The position numbers and the translations under genes are program-made. A model generated the notes under the pieces. It worked only from the letters and a program-made list of their open reading frames with translations, had not been told where the DNA came from and did no database searches. Below, one piece after another: positions 1 through 8,514 of a DNA stretch of 64,000 nucleotides (position 1 is the first letter of the stretch; each line of letters starts with the position of its first letter). Origin of the DNA: a virus; the IMG/VR virus record IMGVR_UViG_2162886007_000016, positions 1 to 64,000 of that record; one strand, given 5' to 3'.

Positions 1-317
1 TTTTCAGCCTTGTCGGCTTTCTTGGACTTGGCGCCCTTTTCGGCTTTCTCGCCCTTGTCTTTCTTGGCTTTCTTGCCTTCGCCTTTTTCGGCTTTGGCTT
101 TCTTGCCGCCCTTCTCGGACTTCGACTTCGCCGGAGCAGCTTCGCCGCCTTCCAGCTTCTCGACGACCTTGATCTGAGCCTGGGTGGATTTCAGACCTTC
201 CTGAGCTTGCTTCAGGGCTTTTTCGAGCGAAGCAACGGTGCCCTTGGCAGCGCGTTCTTCTTTACGCAGGCGGGAGACTTCCTGCTTCTTGTTGATGGAG
301 ACGTCGTTCTTGGCCAT
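1..317 (-). CDS. Lys/Ala-rich coiled-coil protein, C-terminus beyond window
   Basis: The frame opens with an ATG at 317 (MAKNDVSINKK) and stays open to the window edge, so the C-terminus is missing. Residues 12-55 look like a charged coiled coil (SLEKALKQAQEG). The rest is Lys/Ala/Glu/Gly repeats (KAEKGEGKKAKKDKG). This tail resembles the tail of the protein at 1104-1712 in both protein and DNA sequence. No enzyme motif is visible. A non-specific nucleic-acid-binding or charge-shielding role is possible but not shown. Confidence 0.75.
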   Translation of the reverse strand, partial: MAKNDVSINKKQEVSRLRKEERAAKGTVASLEKALKQAQEGLKSTQAQIKVVEKLEGGEAAPAKSKSEKGGKKAKAEKGEGKKAKKDKGEKAEKGAKSKKADKAE

Positions 318-388
318 GCCAGTAATTCCTGTTCGAATGGGGATTAGACCGCGAATTCTTATCGGGGTCGAATTGCGTTTTCAGCATA

Positions 389-399
389 CAATGAATTAG
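389..399 (-). promoter_or_regulatory. CTAATTCATTG motif upstream of the 317 start
   Basis: On the minus strand this reads CTAATTCATTG, within the 318-511 gap that otherwise holds only a small hairpin (CGAGGG/CCCTCG) and no gene. It matches the motif found before several other transcription units in this window (23883, 32921, 34810, 53597). Its promoter role is inferred from recurrence and position. Confidence 0.35.
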
Positions 400-511
400 T
401 ATGCGCAAACTTGTGACGCACGAGGGCGATTACTCACCCTCGCTTGAAACGGTGCGGCCGCTCGCTTATGCAGCTAGGCAGGCTAGGCCGCGCGCCGATG
501 GTGAGGCCGAA

Positions 512-988
512 TCAGTCGAAGTCTTCTTCGTCGTCATCGTCGTCATCGTCGTCGTCATCGTCGGAGTCGTCGTCATCGTCGTCGTCCGAGTCATCGTCGT
601 CGTCATCGTCGTCCGAATCATCGTCATCATCATCCGAATCATCGTCGTCATCATCATCGTCGTCCGAATCGTCGTCGTCATCGTCCGAATCGTCGTCGTC
701 ATCGTCGTCGTCATCCGAATCATCATCATCGGAATCGTCGTCGTCATCGTCGTCGTCGGAGTCGTCGTCTTCCGAGTCGTCGTCATCGTCGTCCGAATCG
801 TCGTCATCGTCGTCCGAATCTTCCGGAACGGTCGAACCCACCACTGCGATGGCATCGTCGATGCTTTCGACGCCGGCTTCCTTCATTTCCTGCAGGAGAG
901 CCAGCAGTGCGACAGCCAGGCCAGCGGTCAGCATTTCTGCGGAGAACGCTGGGGCTTTCGCTTTCTTCGACTTCGATTTCTTAGCCAT
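512..988 (-). CDS. Protein with long Asp/Ser acidic repeat tail
   Basis: 158 residues. A basic start (MAKKSKSKKAKAPAF) is followed by a hydrophobic/amphipathic stretch (residues 16-37), and then from about residue 55 an almost pure run of Asp broken by Ser (SDDDDDD units) ending EEDFD. Leader GGAGTCAAACATG supports the start. CTGTAAA motifs lie 42 and 82 nt upstream. Such tails can mimic DNA or chaperone basic proteins, and this phage also encodes several very basic ones. That link is inference; no family is recognised. Confidence 0.75.
   Translation of the reverse strand: MAKKSKSKKAKAPAFSAEMLTAGLAVALLALLQEMKEAGVESIDDAIAVVGSTVPEDSDDDDDDSDDDDDDSEDDDSDDDDDDDDSDDDDSDDDDDDDDDSDDDDDDSDDDDDDDDDSDDDDDDSDDDDDDDDSDDDDDDDSDDDDDDDDDDDEEDFD
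524..836. repeat. Trinucleotide-like low-complexity tract (GTC/ATC)
   Basis: A purely coding microsatellite-like tract (GTC, ATC and GTCC units on the plus strand) encoding the Asp/Ser tail of the 512-988 protein. A similar but shorter tract lies at 5390-5575. Tracts like these are prone to slippage, so the length may vary between isolates or be affected by assembly. Confidence 0.7.
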
Positions 989-1029
989 GTTTGACTCCAG
1001 ATTGTTTGTCAGGTTTGATGCAATGAGAT

Positions 1030-1076
1030 TTTACAGTTTGCAGCAGTGTCGCTGCTTTCACAACGACACTTTACAG
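1030..1076 (-). promoter_or_regulatory. Two CTGTAAA motifs
   Basis: Two minus-strand copies, AACTGTAAA (1030-1036) and ATCTGTAAA (1070-1076), sit in the gap before the acidic protein gene (start 988). The nearer is 42 nt from the start codon, the same spacing seen at other genes in the window. Promoter role inferred. Confidence 0.4.
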
Positions 1077-1103
1077 ATTTGCCTTACGGCCGATCAGCTG
1101 GGC

Positions 1104-1712
1104 TTAGTCGTCCAGGTCGTCGTCATCGTCGAGGTCATCATCCTCGTCTTTGGCTTTCTTCGACTTCTTGGACTTCTTGCCGGACTTCTCAGCCTTGTCG
1201 GCTTTCTTGTCCTTCTTGGACTTCTTGCCTTCGCCTTTCTCGGCACCGGCTTCGTCTTCGGCCACGACGGTAATGCGAACACCGTCATGTTGATACAGCT
1301 TCACAGTTTCACCACCAGCGGTCTGGATGGTCATGACGCCCTTGCTGTCGTCGGTCAGCTTACCGACAACTTCGCGGATCGGCACTTCGCGGATCACGGT
1401 GACGGAAGAGACTTCACCGACGGCACCGAAGACTTCGATCACTTCGCTGCGGTGGAAGCGGCTGACGACCATGCGTTGCGAAGCGCTGGTACGCTTGTGA
1501 CGCAGGACGACGGTGTCACCGCTGTCTTGCACCAGGAAGCCGCCGATTTCAACGGCTTGCTTGGCGAGGACGGTGAAGGTGAACATCGCGCTTTTGACCT
1601 TGAAGCTGGTCTTGGCGCTGATGTTCTTCAGGCGCTTGGCGATCTTGTCGCTACGGGTCAGACGGTTCGCGGTGTTGCGCGCCTTCTTCTCTTTCTTCTC
1701 TTTCTTTGCCAT
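1104..1712 (-). CDS. Hypothetical protein with Lys-rich then Asp-rich tail
   Basis: 202 residues. A basic N-terminus (MAKKEKKEKKARN) leads into a folded-looking beta-rich core (about residues 35-150; VIEVFGAVGEVSSVTVIREV). A Lys/Ala/Ser tail (residues 155-190) and a terminal acidic DDDLDDDDDLDD follow. The Lys tail is shared with the partial gene at 1-317. Leader GAGTAATCAAACATG. No family recognised. Confidence 0.75.
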   Translation of the reverse strand: MAKKEKKEKKARNTANRLTRSDKIAKRLKNISAKTSFKVKSAMFTFTVLAKQAVEIGGFLVQDSGDTVVLRHKRTSASQRMVVSRFHRSEVIEVFGAVGEVSSVTVIREVPIREVVGKLTDDSKGVMTIQTAGGETVKLYQHDGVRITVVAEDEAGAEKGEGKKSKKDKKADKAEKSGKKSKKSKKAKDEDDDLDDDDDLDD

Positions 1713-1718
1713 GTTTGA

Positions 1719-2786
1719 TTACTCACCATCTTTTTCGAGGTTGAAGGCAACGAGGAAATCGCCACCGTTGAACAGGTTGTCTGCGTACTCGTCAGCATCG
1801 AAGCCTTGGATGCCGAAGAAGTCGCCGCCTTCTGCGACGTTGCGGAAGCTGAGGACGCTGGCTTCTGGATCGGTTTCGCGAATCCAGTTGAAGCAGGCGG
1901 CCACTGGCTCGTCGATCAGGTCCTGCGAGTTGAAGCCCGCGTAGATCGTGGTCGGCATGCCGGCCTTGATACCAGCGTTCTCCAGGTACTTCATGTGTTT
2001 CTTGATGACCTGCTCGAACTTGTTGCTTTCCTCGCGGATCAGCAGCGGGATGCGCAGGTGTACGATGAACTTCACAGTTACCGTAACGTTGCGCACCGCC
2101 GCGTCGGCATCATCGTCGTCCAGCTGTGGTTGGACCAGAGCACGGACGCGAACGTAGTTGCGAGCGTCGAGCAGTTCGCCTTCTTCTTCGCCTTCTTCAG
2201 GCGCCAGCTCCAGCACCGGAGTGCCTTCGTAGACCGGGAAGTTTGCGAACAGGGTGTTCTCGGCGACCTTGATGTACTCGGCCACCAGGGTGTTCAGGAT
2301 GGTGCCACCGCCGTCGGCGCTGACCACGATGCGCTCTTCGCCGTTGAGCAGTTGACCCAGGACCTTGACGAACTCGGCCAGAGGCTTGCGCAGTACGCCG
2401 ATGCGGTGGCTGCGTTCGTTCAGGCTCGACAGCGGCTGGATCACGTTGAACTTCTGGTCGTCCAGCTCGTAGCTGTTCAGCTCGATCAGCTTCTTGTGGA
2501 CTTCGTCGTTGAACAGGTTGACCACGAAGTTCAGCTCTGGCTTCACGGTCAGGCGCACCAGGCCTTCGATGCCAGCGCTTTCGCGCAGGAGTTGCTCGAA
2601 GCTGCGAGGTGCAAACTCTTCTTCCAGATCGACGCCGTCATCGACGTTTGCAGCCAGGTTGGTCTCGCCAACGGTTTGTGCGGCGCGGTCAACTGGCAGG
2701 CCGGCAGTGTTGCCTTCGTCTACTGGCTTGGCGCTGGATGCGAGTTGTTGCTGTTGACGTTCGCCGTCACCGATAATGTCGTTCAC
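1719..2786 (-). CDS. Conserved-looking phage protein of unknown function (GTG start)
   Basis: 355 residues starting at GTG (MNDIIGDGERQQQQ), preceded by AAGGAG at 8 nt. The GTGA overlaps the stop of the upstream gene, so the two are translationally coupled. The N-terminal 45 residues are polar and probably disordered. The rest is a mixed alpha/beta fold without catalytic motifs. It is abundant in acidic residues (LAPEEGEEEGELLD), and a virion protein is possible. Function not recognised. Confidence 0.75.
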   Translation of the reverse strand: MNDIIGDGERQQQQLASSAKPVDEGNTAGLPVDRAAQTVGETNLAANVDDGVDLEEEFAPRSFEQLLRESAGIEGLVRLTVKPELNFVVNLFNDEVHKKLIELNSYELDDQKFNVIQPLSSLNERSHRIGVLRKPLAEFVKVLGQLLNGEERIVVSADGGGTILNTLVAEYIKVAENTLFANFPVYEGTPVLELAPEEGEEEGELLDARNYVRVRALVQPQLDDDDADAAVRNVTVTVKFIVHLRIPLLIREESNKFEQVIKKHMKYLENAGIKAGMPTTIYAGFNSQDLIDEPVAACFNWIRETDPEASVLSFRNVAEGGDFFGIQGFDADEYADNLFNGGDFLVAFNLEKDGE

Positions 2787-4147
2787 GATTTGACTCCTTT
2801 AACCTTCGAATAAGAGAAGCAACGCTTGATGTTCACACTTTTGGGACTTGGTCGAATGTTCAACCCAGTCACCGTGTACTGATCGTCGAATGCCCGCTCG
2901 AACTGAGCAATGATATTATCAAGTCCAGAAAGAGCTTTGTCCTCAGTGTATTCCACACCCAGGAAATCGACTACAGGATGGTGCAGTGTACGGAAGCCCA
3001 ACGACTGGAGGTGAACCTTTTCTTTCACCAGAAGCTGTGGTGCCATGAGCTTGCCATTCTGGTAAACAAAGATGCCGGAAGCCACGAATCGCAAGTAGTG
3101 CTCGGGGAACCGCCGGGAGTAGGCTTCCTGTTCGGCTGCAATCTCGGCGGCGCTATTCTCGATGCGTTGCTCTAGCTTTTGTTTACGCTTTTGGTACTTG
3201 GCCAGTTCCGACGCATAACGCTTCGGGTTGGCCTCATACTTGACGAGCTTTTTAAGGACCTCATTCAACTTCTCCCGCAGTTCAATGACCACATGGTCGA
3301 AGTCGGTGCTGCGAGGGTCCTTTACACTCTCCAGATACCTGTGCATCAGCGCACTGACGGTGTTGCAGTCAGGGAAGTGTTCGCGCAGCAAATCGCGCTT
3401 CTGCTTCGGGATGACCAGGGTACCTTGAACCACATACAACTTGGCGGACTCGCCGAACGGCGCGTAGTTCGTGATGATCTTGCGCGAGCCGTGCATGCCC
3501 AGTTCAAGCGGCACTCCCAGCTGGTTTAGTTCGTCGATGGTGTAGATGATCCGTTCACCCAGATGGAGGAACCCACCATACAGGAAAGCGTGGAACGAAT
3601 CACCGACCTTGTACGCACGATACACCAGGTTGATGCGAACACCTGCAAGGCGCGGAGTGATGATGCAACCACTCGGCAACGGTTGGTCGGTGTATTTCTG
3701 TTGCGTGTTGCACTTGCGCATGACCTCGTCAATCGTCTTCTCGACGGCGTTCGGCCACACGAAGTCTTTACGGGCCGTCGACTTGGCGGCTTCGTAGTCA
3801 AGCTTTAGAGCAGCAATGGCTGCGGCGTAAGTCGTGCTCGGCGCAGGCTGCATCATGGCGAAGCAGGCCCAAGCCTCCGCCTTGATCAGGGATTGGCTCA
3901 GACCGAAGCCTGATGCGTACATCATACCCACGGTGTTCATGTCCGGCAAGTTGCCGTTGATGGCACCGAGAACTATTTGCCGCAGCGCTGTGGTGTGTAG
4001 CGCAGGCACAATGTCAATCTCCGAATCGCCCATGCGGCCGTGATACGTGAACCGCATGTGGTCCATCGTGCCACGGTTTGTTGCGACGGTCAGCAGGGAG
4101 CGGCCGTACAGGTTGTTGAGGACAGCGTTGAGTGCATCTGCGTTCAT
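2783..4147 (-). CDS. Hypothetical protein, 454 aa
   Basis: The ATG at 4147 (MNADALNAVLNN) is preceded by an AGGAGG at 8 nt and is preferred over the in-frame ATG at 4174. About residues 270-330 form a long charged helix (YASELAKYQKRKQKLEQRIENSAAE cut here for length), likely a coiled coil. No recognisable domain. It sits directly upstream of, and overlaps, the 1719-2786 gene, so the pair probably works together. Confidence 0.75.
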   Translation of the reverse strand: MNADALNAVLNNLYGRSLLTVATNRGTMDHMRFTYHGRMGDSEIDIVPALHTTALRQIVLGAINGNLPDMNTVGMMYASGFGLSQSLIKAEAWACFAMMQPAPSTTYAAAIAALKLDYEAAKSTARKDFVWPNAVEKTIDEVMRKCNTQQKYTDQPLPSGCIITPRLAGVRINLVYRAYKVGDSFHAFLYGGFLHLGERIIYTIDELNQLGVPLELGMHGSRKIITNYAPFGESAKLYVVQGTLVIPKQKRDLLREHFPDCNTVSALMHRYLESVKDPRSTDFDHVVIELREKLNEVLKKLVKYEANPKRYASELAKYQKRKQKLEQRIENSAAEIAAEQEAYSRRFPEHYLRFVASGIFVYQNGKLMAPQLLVKEKVHLQSLGFRTLHHPVVDFLGVEYTEDKALSGLDNIIAQFERAFDDQYTVTGLNIRPSPKSVNIKRCFSYSKVKGVKS

Positions 4148-4170
4148 ACTTCGTACCTCCTGAGCACAGT

Positions 4171-4569
4171 TCACACTTTCTCGCCGAACAAGCCTTTGAG
4201 CTTTGCAGCGCCCATACGGTCCAGCAGGTCCGGTGCGTCAGCAGCCACCTTACCGGCGGCAACCATCTCGGCGTGCGCATCGACAAACGGTTCACAGAAA
4301 ATCTCAACCACCGTCTGGGCGTTGTCGTCGTGCTCTACATCGTCGCCGTATTGGACGACCAGCACACCGTTAACACCGGACGTCACGGCCGGAATAGCGA
4401 CCAGCGAGTGTACGCCAATCACCGCGTTCAGTTCCGCAAACTTGTCGATCACCGCATCGTCTGTGGCATCGAGGTCATCCATGGCCGGATCGAGGTTGAG
4501 CATTTCATACGGCATCACGGCGAACGGTGTTTCGGAGTCCGCCATAATCATTCGGAGGTGCTTAATCAT
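4171..4569 (-). CDS. Small acidic hypothetical protein
   Basis: 132 residues, acidic, without recognisable motifs (VMPYEMLNLDPAMDDLDATDD). The start is uncertain: ATG at 4569 (MIKHLRMIMADSE) is the longest option, but internal ATGs at residues 7 and 9 are possible and none has a strong Shine-Dalgarno. It lies in the same minus-strand run as its neighbours. Confidence 0.6.
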   Translation of the reverse strand: MIKHLRMIMADSETPFAVMPYEMLNLDPAMDDLDATDDAVIDKFAELNAVIGVHSLVAIPAVTSGVNGVLVVQYGDDVEHDDNAQTVVEIFCEPFVDAHAEMVAAGKVAADAPDLLDRMGAAKLKGLFGEKV

Positions 4570-4587
4570 GTTCTTGTACTCAGTGAG

Positions 4588-5031
4588 TTAGGCTTTGCCA
4601 GTGAGTTCGTCGTTCCACGACTGGGCAATAATGTCGGTGAGCGTTTGCTCCGTCGGACGAATCGCGTTTGTTTGCACCATCGCGTTTACGGCGTGATGGC
4701 GCAGTTGGGTATTCAACTCGGAGAGCGTGATTTGCAGGTGACGCTCAACCATGAAGAGGATACGACGCAGTGCCTCACTGTCACGATCCCCAACAGGTTC
4801 GTCATTGTGGTACACGACCGCTGCACCTTGCTTGGTGTGGATAATCACCAGATAGTGATCTTCCTTCAAACCGGTAGGGCGGTAGGCAACAAACTCAACA
4901 GGCGTGTGCCGTACGTGAATACCAATCGAACGCACCAGCTCTACAAGGCCGGAGTTGAACTCTTGGTGAACCTTCACACCCAGCTCAGGAACGACGGACA
5001 GTTCAAACAGCATTTTGATGGCAGACAGCAT
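4588..5031 (-). CDS. Hypothetical protein, 147 aa
   Basis: Starts MLSAIKMLFELSVV with AAGGTG about 6 nt upstream. Mixed alpha/beta composition, no motif recognised. Followed within 20 nt by the next gene on the same strand, consistent with one transcript. Confidence 0.65.
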   Translation of the reverse strand: MLSAIKMLFELSVVPELGVKVHQEFNSGLVELVRSIGIHVRHTPVEFVAYRPTGLKEDHYLVIIHTKQGAAVVYHNDEPVGDRDSEALRRILFMVERHLQITLSELNTQLRHHAVNAMVQTNAIRPTEQTLTDIIAQSWNDELTGKA

Positions 5032-5054
5032 ACGGCACCTTCATGTTAGTGGTT

Positions 5055-5070
5055 GGGGCCCGAAGGCCCC
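5055..5070 (-). terminator. GC-rich hairpin with TTCG loop
   Basis: On the minus strand GGGGCC-TTCG-GGCCCC lies just downstream of the stop of the 5078-6535 gene. The stem is perfect and the tetraloop is very stable, but there is no T-run directly after it. It could be a terminator or a 3'-end stabiliser. Confidence 0.5.
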
Positions 5071-5077
5071 GGTGGTG

Positions 5078-6535
5078 TTAGTCGTCGGAGTCGTCGTCTT
5101 CAACGATTTCCATGCGCGCAGCATCGGCAATGGACTTGCTGCGGAACTTGTTGTTGCTGAGGTTGAGCAGCTTGACCTCTTCTTCCTCCTCGTCGTAACC
5201 GACCAGCAGGAACTCGGTGTCGTCGCCCTTGGCGGTCAGGCGAGTTTGACCTGGGACCATGTCGTCGCCGAACTTTTCTTCGATTTCGTCGCTGGCCAGA
5301 TAGGCTTCAACAAACCCGCGCACCTTGTCGGCGTTGAGCTTCGGCGCGATTTCGGTGATGGCTTCGACCATGTCGTCAACGGACACGTCACCATCATCGT
5401 CATCGGTGTCATCCGAATCATCGTCATCGTCCGAGTCGTCGTCATCGTCGTCAAGGTCGGTATCGGTATCATCGTCCGCCTCGTCGTCGTCAATGTCATC
5501 GTCCGAGTCGTCATCGTCATCGGTGTCGGTGTCGTCATCGTCGTCCGAATCATCATCCGAGTCGTCGTCTTCCTCGGGAAGTTCAACGCCCGCCTTCTCG
5601 GCAGCTTCACGGATGGTGTCGTCGTCGTTGTCGTCGTCTTCACGGATGAGGGCGATAACAGCATCGAGGTCCATCGACTTCTTGGTGGTGAGGCCGAGCT
5701 TACGTGCAATCTTCTTGGCGTCAGCAACATCCAGCTTGCCGAGAAGTTCGTCAGTCACGGCCTGGTCATCTGCATCATCGTCGTCCAGGTCGTCGTCATC
5801 CAGCTGGTCGTCATCCTCGTCATCAGGAGCAACGTCGGTGGATTCGCGGTGATCGCGGATGTACGCCTTGATTTCTTTCGCCGACTTCGCAGCCGACATG
5901 AAGGTCAGATTGATGGTGGCGCTGTCGTCGTTGAAGCGTGCGCCTACGGCAACGGGCACGACGTTGTAGGTACCGTGCGTGGCGAGTGCAGGGCCAACGT
6001 ATTCGAGAATCTCCTGAGCCAGGCGCTCGGCGATGGCTTGCTCGAAGCTCGTAAACATTTTCTTTTTCTTGGCCTTGGCCGGAGAGCCTGCATCGTCTTC
6101 GTCACGGCTCACCTTGCGAGCGCGTTTGTTTGTGGCCGGCTCGTCATCGTCGTCCTTCTTGTTGCGATTGCGCGCACGGGTGGACGTTGGCTTGCCGCCA
6201 TTCTCGGCCGCTTCACGTTCACGACGTTCACGGCGACGGCGTTGACGTGGCGACTCGGTCGGAGTGTCGTCGTCCTCGTCCTTCTTGTTGCGGCTACGGG
6301 CGCGAGTGCTGGCAGGCTTCGCTTCGGCCTTATCAGCTTTCTTCTTGCCTTTCTTCGGAGTGTCGTAGAAGAAGCCAGGACCGCGTTTGTAGATGCCATC
6401 CATGTGCGCCTCTGCGCCTTCTTCGGTCAGCACGGTACCAGCCTTCAACGCAACCTTGGCGACACGGTGGCGCACGCCGTCGATGGTGATGCGCTTACCT
6501 TCCATGCCTTTCAGATCGTCTTTGGTGATTGCCAT
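5078..6535 (-). CDS. Large low-complexity protein with basic and acidic segments
   Basis: 485 residues. The N-terminal 60 residues look folded (ITIDGVRHRVAKVALKAG). A Lys/Arg-rich linker with two near-identical RNKKD repeats (STRARSRNKKDEDD and STRARNRNKKDDDD) follows. A helical region (about 145-240) precedes long Asp/Ser tracts (about 240-390), then a folded C-terminus ends EIVEDDDSDD. Leader GAGGACTCAAACATG. No family recognised; one of at least four very acidic proteins in this part of the genome. Confidence 0.75.
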   Translation of the reverse strand: MAITKDDLKGMEGKRITIDGVRHRVAKVALKAGTVLTEEGAEAHMDGIYKRGPGFFYDTPKKGKKKADKAEAKPASTRARSRNKKDEDDDTPTESPRQRRRRERREREAAENGGKPTSTRARNRNKKDDDDEPATNKRARKVSRDEDDAGSPAKAKKKKMFTSFEQAIAERLAQEILEYVGPALATHGTYNVVPVAVGARFNDDSATINLTFMSAAKSAKEIKAYIRDHRESTDVAPDDEDDDQLDDDDLDDDDADDQAVTDELLGKLDVADAKKIARKLGLTTKKSMDLDAVIALIREDDDNDDDTIREAAEKAGVELPEEDDDSDDDSDDDDDTDTDDDDDSDDDIDDDEADDDTDTDLDDDDDDSDDDDDSDDTDDDDGDVSVDDMVEAITEIAPKLNADKVRGFVEAYLASDEIEEKFGDDMVPGQTRLTAKGDDTEFLLVGYDEEEEEVKLLNLSNNKFRSKSIADAARMEIVEDDDSDD

Positions 6536-6617
6536 GTTTGAGTCCTCTCTAACCTAACCTAAGTTGGTAACCAATGTCTTGTGAGCTACATGCTGCACAC
6601 GCAGCCAGTTTAAACGG

Positions 6618-6624
6618 TTTACAG
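6618..6624 (-). promoter_or_regulatory. CTGTAAA motif before 5078-6535 gene
   Basis: The 6536-6641 gap has no gene. On the minus strand it contains CACTGTAAACCGTTTAAAC, a copy of the recurrent CTGTAAA motif next to a short palindrome (GTTTAAAC). It lies 83 nt from the start codon, further than usual. Confidence 0.35.
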
Positions 6625-6641
6625 TGTTTGCGCAAGGCGCC

Positions 6642-7499
6642 TTAGAACATCGTTGCAGACAGCTCGGGCAACGGTTTCTGGATGGCGATCAACGTATGGG
6701 TGATCGCGTCAACCACGTTCTTCGGCATTCCAGCATTCTGCTTGGTGGCTTGTCCAGCGTAGGCAGTGAAGCCTTTCCAGAAGTCGCCAAACTCCTCGGC
6801 ACGGAAAGCGCGCCAGTCAGTGATGTGCGGAAGGATCGCACGTTCCGATCTGGCCTCGACACCGGGCTTCTGGCTACCGAAGCTCTTGCGCAGCTTGATC
6901 GTCTTGTGGCCTGCATCAACCATTTCGCGCACCTCGTCAAAGACGCCAGCAGGTACCTGAATGATTGCGCAGCGTGGCTTGTTGTGTTGCATGTGGAGCA
7001 CAGGCATTGCTACGGCGCAGTGCTTGTTGTCGTCGACCTGGAAGGCATCGACGGCGTTTGCACCAAGGGCAACAGGCAGGTAGATTTTCTTCTCCTGACT
7101 GCGCACCCAGATGGTGTTCTTGAGAACCACGGTGTTGGCGTCGAGGTCGAGCGCGAACAGTGGGACGAATTCACCAGCGTGCTCACCCTTCACCATGTGA
7201 TTCAGGTAGAACGGCAGGTCACGCAGGAACTGCGGAATCTGGTGATCGACCGCATCCCCGTGATCGTTGATGGTGAAGAACCCGCGATCGTCCAGCAGCA
7301 GCACCTTGGCGCGGGACAGCAGAGCATACGCAAACACCGTGCTGCCGCTGAGGCGGCTCATGGCGTATAGGGCTTCGACAATTAGCGCCAGCTCGCTGAA
7401 TGTCAGTCGGCCGCGAGCGACGAACTGGTCGATCTGCTTGTTGGCATATTGAAGGGCATTGGTAGTGCTTTCGGTTTGGCTAGCACGTTGAACGTTCAT
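6642..7499 (-). CDS. Hypothetical protein, 285 aa
   Basis: Starts MNVQRASQTEST with leader GAGACTTCAAACATG. Residues 20-75 are helical, and the remainder is beta-rich (VPLFALDLDANTVVLKNT). No catalytic motif recognised. Not clearly related to the paralogue family at 11.5-14.8 kb. Confidence 0.7.
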   Translation of the reverse strand: MNVQRASQTESTTNALQYANKQIDQFVARGRLTFSELALIVEALYAMSRLSGSTVFAYALLSRAKVLLLDDRGFFTINDHGDAVDHQIPQFLRDLPFYLNHMVKGEHAGEFVPLFALDLDANTVVLKNTIWVRSQEKKIYLPVALGANAVDAFQVDDNKHCAVAMPVLHMQHNKPRCAIIQVPAGVFDEVREMVDAGHKTIKLRKSFGSQKPGVEARSERAILPHITDWRAFRAEEFGDFWKGFTAYAGQATKQNAGMPKNVVDAITHTLIAIQKPLPELSATMF

Positions 7500-7509
7500 G
7501 TTTGAAGTC

Positions 7510-7887
7510 TCACAGTTTACGACCGAGTTCGGCCGGATTGGTATCGTCAGTTATGTACATTACAGGGCCCTTGTTGTATGCAGGGGCCAGCCGCTTCCGC
7601 TTCCTGTCTTTCTCTTCCTGAGCAGCCGCTTCTCTGGCAGCCATTTCAGGGTTCTCCGAATAGTCTACGGGCTTGTTGGCCTTCTGCGCGTCGGCTGTAC
7701 TCGCAGAGGGTAGGGTCCGAAAGCCTGTAGTGTCTTCGTATTGCAATGTCGGAAGGGCGTTGACTGCTAACTTACGCTTATCCGATTTCCCACGACCTTT
7801 GAGGAGTTTGCTTACGGCAGCTTGCTCCTCTAGGGCCTTACGTCGCTTTTCCACTTGCTGCTTTTTCGTCAGGCGTTGCTTAGTCAT
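7510..7887 (-). CDS. Small highly charged hypothetical protein
   Basis: 125 residues, rich in Lys/Arg/Gln with a helical N-terminus (MTKQRLTKKQQVEKRRK) and a conserved-looking C-terminus (GPVMYITDDTNPAELGRKL). The start overlaps the stop of the upstream secreted-protein gene, with AAGAAGG just upstream. Function unknown. Confidence 0.7.
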   Translation of the reverse strand: MTKQRLTKKQQVEKRRKALEEQAAVSKLLKGRGKSDKRKLAVNALPTLQYEDTTGFRTLPSASTADAQKANKPVDYSENPEMAAREAAAQEEKDRKRKRLAPAYNKGPVMYITDDTNPAELGRKL

Positions 7888-8200
7888 GACCTTCTTCTGC
7901 CAGAATGGTTTGTACGCAGGCGGGAGCGATGGCTCGACCGCACTTGGCGCGATAACGGCGCTCGGTGTCCTTGCTCAGGACGACGATTGTTTGCGCCTTG
8001 TCTAGGTACTTGGGCGTGTGCTTCCCATCAACTGCGATGGTGCCCCATGTCAGGTTGCCCTCGACCGAAGAGTTCTTCGGGAGCGGCAGGTTTTGTTCGA
8101 GCGTCAACCTCGCCATGTCGGCGCTGTCGATGGAAATCAGGTAAGAGTCAGCCATGACCGGCGTGGCTACAACGGCTAATGCAATAATGAGGTTGCGCAC
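7880..8200 (-). CDS. Small secreted/periplasmic protein (GTG start)
   Basis: 106 residues. A GTG start with AAGGA 8 nt upstream gives MRNLIIALAVVATPVMA, a classical Sec signal peptide with a plausible cleavage after Ala17. The mature part has two cysteines (CGRAIAPAC) that could form a disulfide. Probably exported to the host periplasm; role unknown. Two similar small exported proteins lie at 10.5-11.3 kb. Confidence 0.75.
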   Translation of the reverse strand: MRNLIIALAVVATPVMADSYLISIDSADMARLTLEQNLPLPKNSSVEGNLTWGTIAVDGKHTPKYLDKAQTIVVLSKDTERRYRAKCGRAIAPACVQTILAEEGHD

Positions 8201-8220
8201 AATTCAGTTCCTTGAAATGG

Positions 8221-8244
8221 CTAACGGACCCGAAGGTCCGTTAG
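8221..8244 (-). terminator. Perfect 10-bp hairpin with TTCG loop
   Basis: CTAACGGACC and GGTCCGTTAG flank a tetraloop (TTCG on the minus strand). It follows the 8265-8489 stop and precedes the next gene's start. There is no strong T-run on the minus strand; a terminator or processing/stability element is likely. Confidence 0.55.
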
Positions 8245-8264
8245 TTTGACGTTTTGTTTGACGA

Positions 8265-8489
8265 TTACCGACCGCGAGTGCGATTCAGCTTCGCCATACC
8301 AGGGTCGTCGCTCAGTGAGATACTGAGGCGGGTACGTGGCTCGGGCTTGGCGTGCGTGATCTTACGCACTTTCGGCACGGCACCCTGAGGTACCTGACCC
8401 GTGCTCTGTCGAAGGGACCGTTCCAGCAGCATGATTTGATGCGCCAGTTCGTTTGTCTCCGTGTCTTCAACGAGGTCCACGTCTTTCAT
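8265..8489 (-). CDS. Small hypothetical protein, 74 aa
   Basis: MKDVDLVEDTETNELAH, then a basic C-terminal half ending GMAKLNRTRGR. The leader CCTGGGGATTCAAACATG is identical to that of the gene starting at 14061, which supports the start. No family recognised. Confidence 0.65.
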   Translation of the reverse strand: MKDVDLVEDTETNELAHQIMLLERSLRQSTGQVPQGAVPKVRKITHAKPEPRTRLSISLSDDPGMAKLNRTRGR

Positions 8490-8514
8490 GTTTGAATCCC
8501 CAGGTGACGGTCAG

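Noticed and set aside
401-1718. Long plus-strand frames rich in Val/Ile or Ser over 401-994 and 444-1718
   Set aside because: Antisense shadows of the Asp/Ser and Lys repeats of the minus-strand genes; composition is an artefact of the trinucleotide tract.
5015-6541. 508-residue plus-strand frame opposite the 5078-6535 gene
   Set aside because: Its Val/Ile-rich sequence mirrors the Asp codons of the minus-strand gene, which has a proper leader and start.
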